Assembly: GCA_045645505.1 (NCBI GenBank)
Contig: JAZRIW010000013.1
Location: 1-64,000, forward strand
Direction of reading: 5' to 3'
Length of the DNA: 64,000 bases
Source of the DNA: Fumia sp045645505
Lineage (GTDB): Bacteria > Bacillota > Clostridia > Oscillospirales > Ruminococcaceae
Below, piece by piece: positions 63,804 to 64,000 of the stretch. The notes beneath the pieces were generated by a model. The model saw only the letters and a program-made list of their open reading frames with translations. It was not told the origin of the DNA and made no database searches. Every line of letters begins with the position of its first letter. Within the stretch, counting starts at the first letter, position 1. A program made the position numbers and the translations under genes.

Positions 63804-64000
63804 ATGAGAAGATTTAATATAACTGTTAACGGTAAAGTTTATGATGTTGCTGTTGAAGATTTAAACGGCGCTGCTCCTGTAGTAGATCCTGCACCTGCTC
63901 CTGCTGCTGCACCTGCTCCTGCTGCTCCTGCACCTGCTACACCTGCACCTGCTGCACCGGTAGAGGGTGGTACTGATGTAAAAGCACCGATGCCCGGTAC
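63804..64000 (+). CDS. Biotin carrier protein (3' end outside window)
   Basis: The first 65 residues are visible: MRRFNITVNGKVYDVAVEDL, then a flexible Ala/Pro-rich hinge of about 30 residues, then GTDVKAPMPGT, the start of a biotinyl domain whose MKM lysine lies past the window. Such short carriers occur in methylmalonyl-, glutaconyl- or oxaloacetate decarboxylases and acyl-CoA carboxylases. It is 26 bases behind the carboxyltransferase. Confidence 0.85.
   Translation, partial: MRRFNITVNGKVYDVAVEDLNGAAPVVDPAPAPAAAPAPAAPAPATPAPAAPVEGGTDVKAPMPG

Overview
The window looks like a low-GC chromosome segment of a Clostridia-type Firmicute, most likely an anaerobic gut lineage near Ruminococcaceae/Oscillospirales. 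Evidence: AT-rich codon use, strong GGAGG ribosome sites, TTG/GTG/ATT starts, and Firmicute gene orders (infC-rpmI-rplT; dprA-topA-trmFO; plsX-rnc-smc-ftsY; yhbY-nadD-yqeK-LCP-rsfS-leuS; scpA-scpB-DUF2953-ytfJ-dacF-rluB). A GerW/YtfJ homologue hints at a spore-forming ancestry. The taxonomic placement is an inference from gene content only.

Layout. 1-3.4 kb: end of a surface-protein/sortase cassette (TasA-like beta-helix protein, Ser-rich membrane-anchored protein, class B sortase), stopping at a 3' tRNA-Thr-like fragment plus terminator that looks like an attachment-site scar of an integrated element. 3.6-6.3 kb: nagB, a MATE exporter, and a minus-strand tRNA-Pro/Thr/Tyr operon. 6.5-11.5 kb (minus): a trigger-factor-like PPIase lipoprotein, then a three-gene set (D-aspartate ligase-type ATP-grasp enzyme, aspartate racemase, asparagine synthase) that reads as a complete peptidoglycan D-Asp/D-isoAsn cross-bridge pathway. 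11.6-20.3 kb: DUF1294 protein, two M42 aminopeptidases with a methionine gamma-lyase-like enzyme, then asnA, type III glutamine synthetase, a PiT phosphate transporter and its DUF47 partner. 20.3-21.4 kb: secreted cell-wall-binding-repeat/CAP protein.

21.5-45.3 kb is almost entirely housekeeping on the plus strand: the L20-leader/infC operon with an ATT start, an rRNA methyltransferase, luxS, dprA, topA, trmFO, plsX, rnc, a radical SAM gene, smc, ftsY, rdgB, yhbY, nadD, yqeK, an LCP protein, rsfS, leuS, rpsU, yqeG, an AP-endonuclease-like TIM barrel, aroQ, efp and an acidic zinc-ribbon protein. 45.4-46.8 kb (minus) is a vitamin B6 salvage pair (ECF S component and pyridoxamine kinase).

46.8-48.9 kb is the least explained part: a tiny Gly/Ala-rich membrane-type protein with a structured leader, a HAD phosphatase, and two long non-coding stretches on either side of the phosphatase that carry promoters, many complementary segments and terminators. 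They are candidates for structured RNAs. 48.9-56.5 kb is accessory: an MBOAT/DHHW acyl-transfer pair and a sugar ABC importer without its ATPase plus a GH13 glucosidase. 56.5-64 kb returns to core genes (rpmB, M50 protease, scpAB, ytfJ, dacF, rluB) and ends with a carboxyltransferase and the 5' part of a biotin-carrier gene cut by the window edge.
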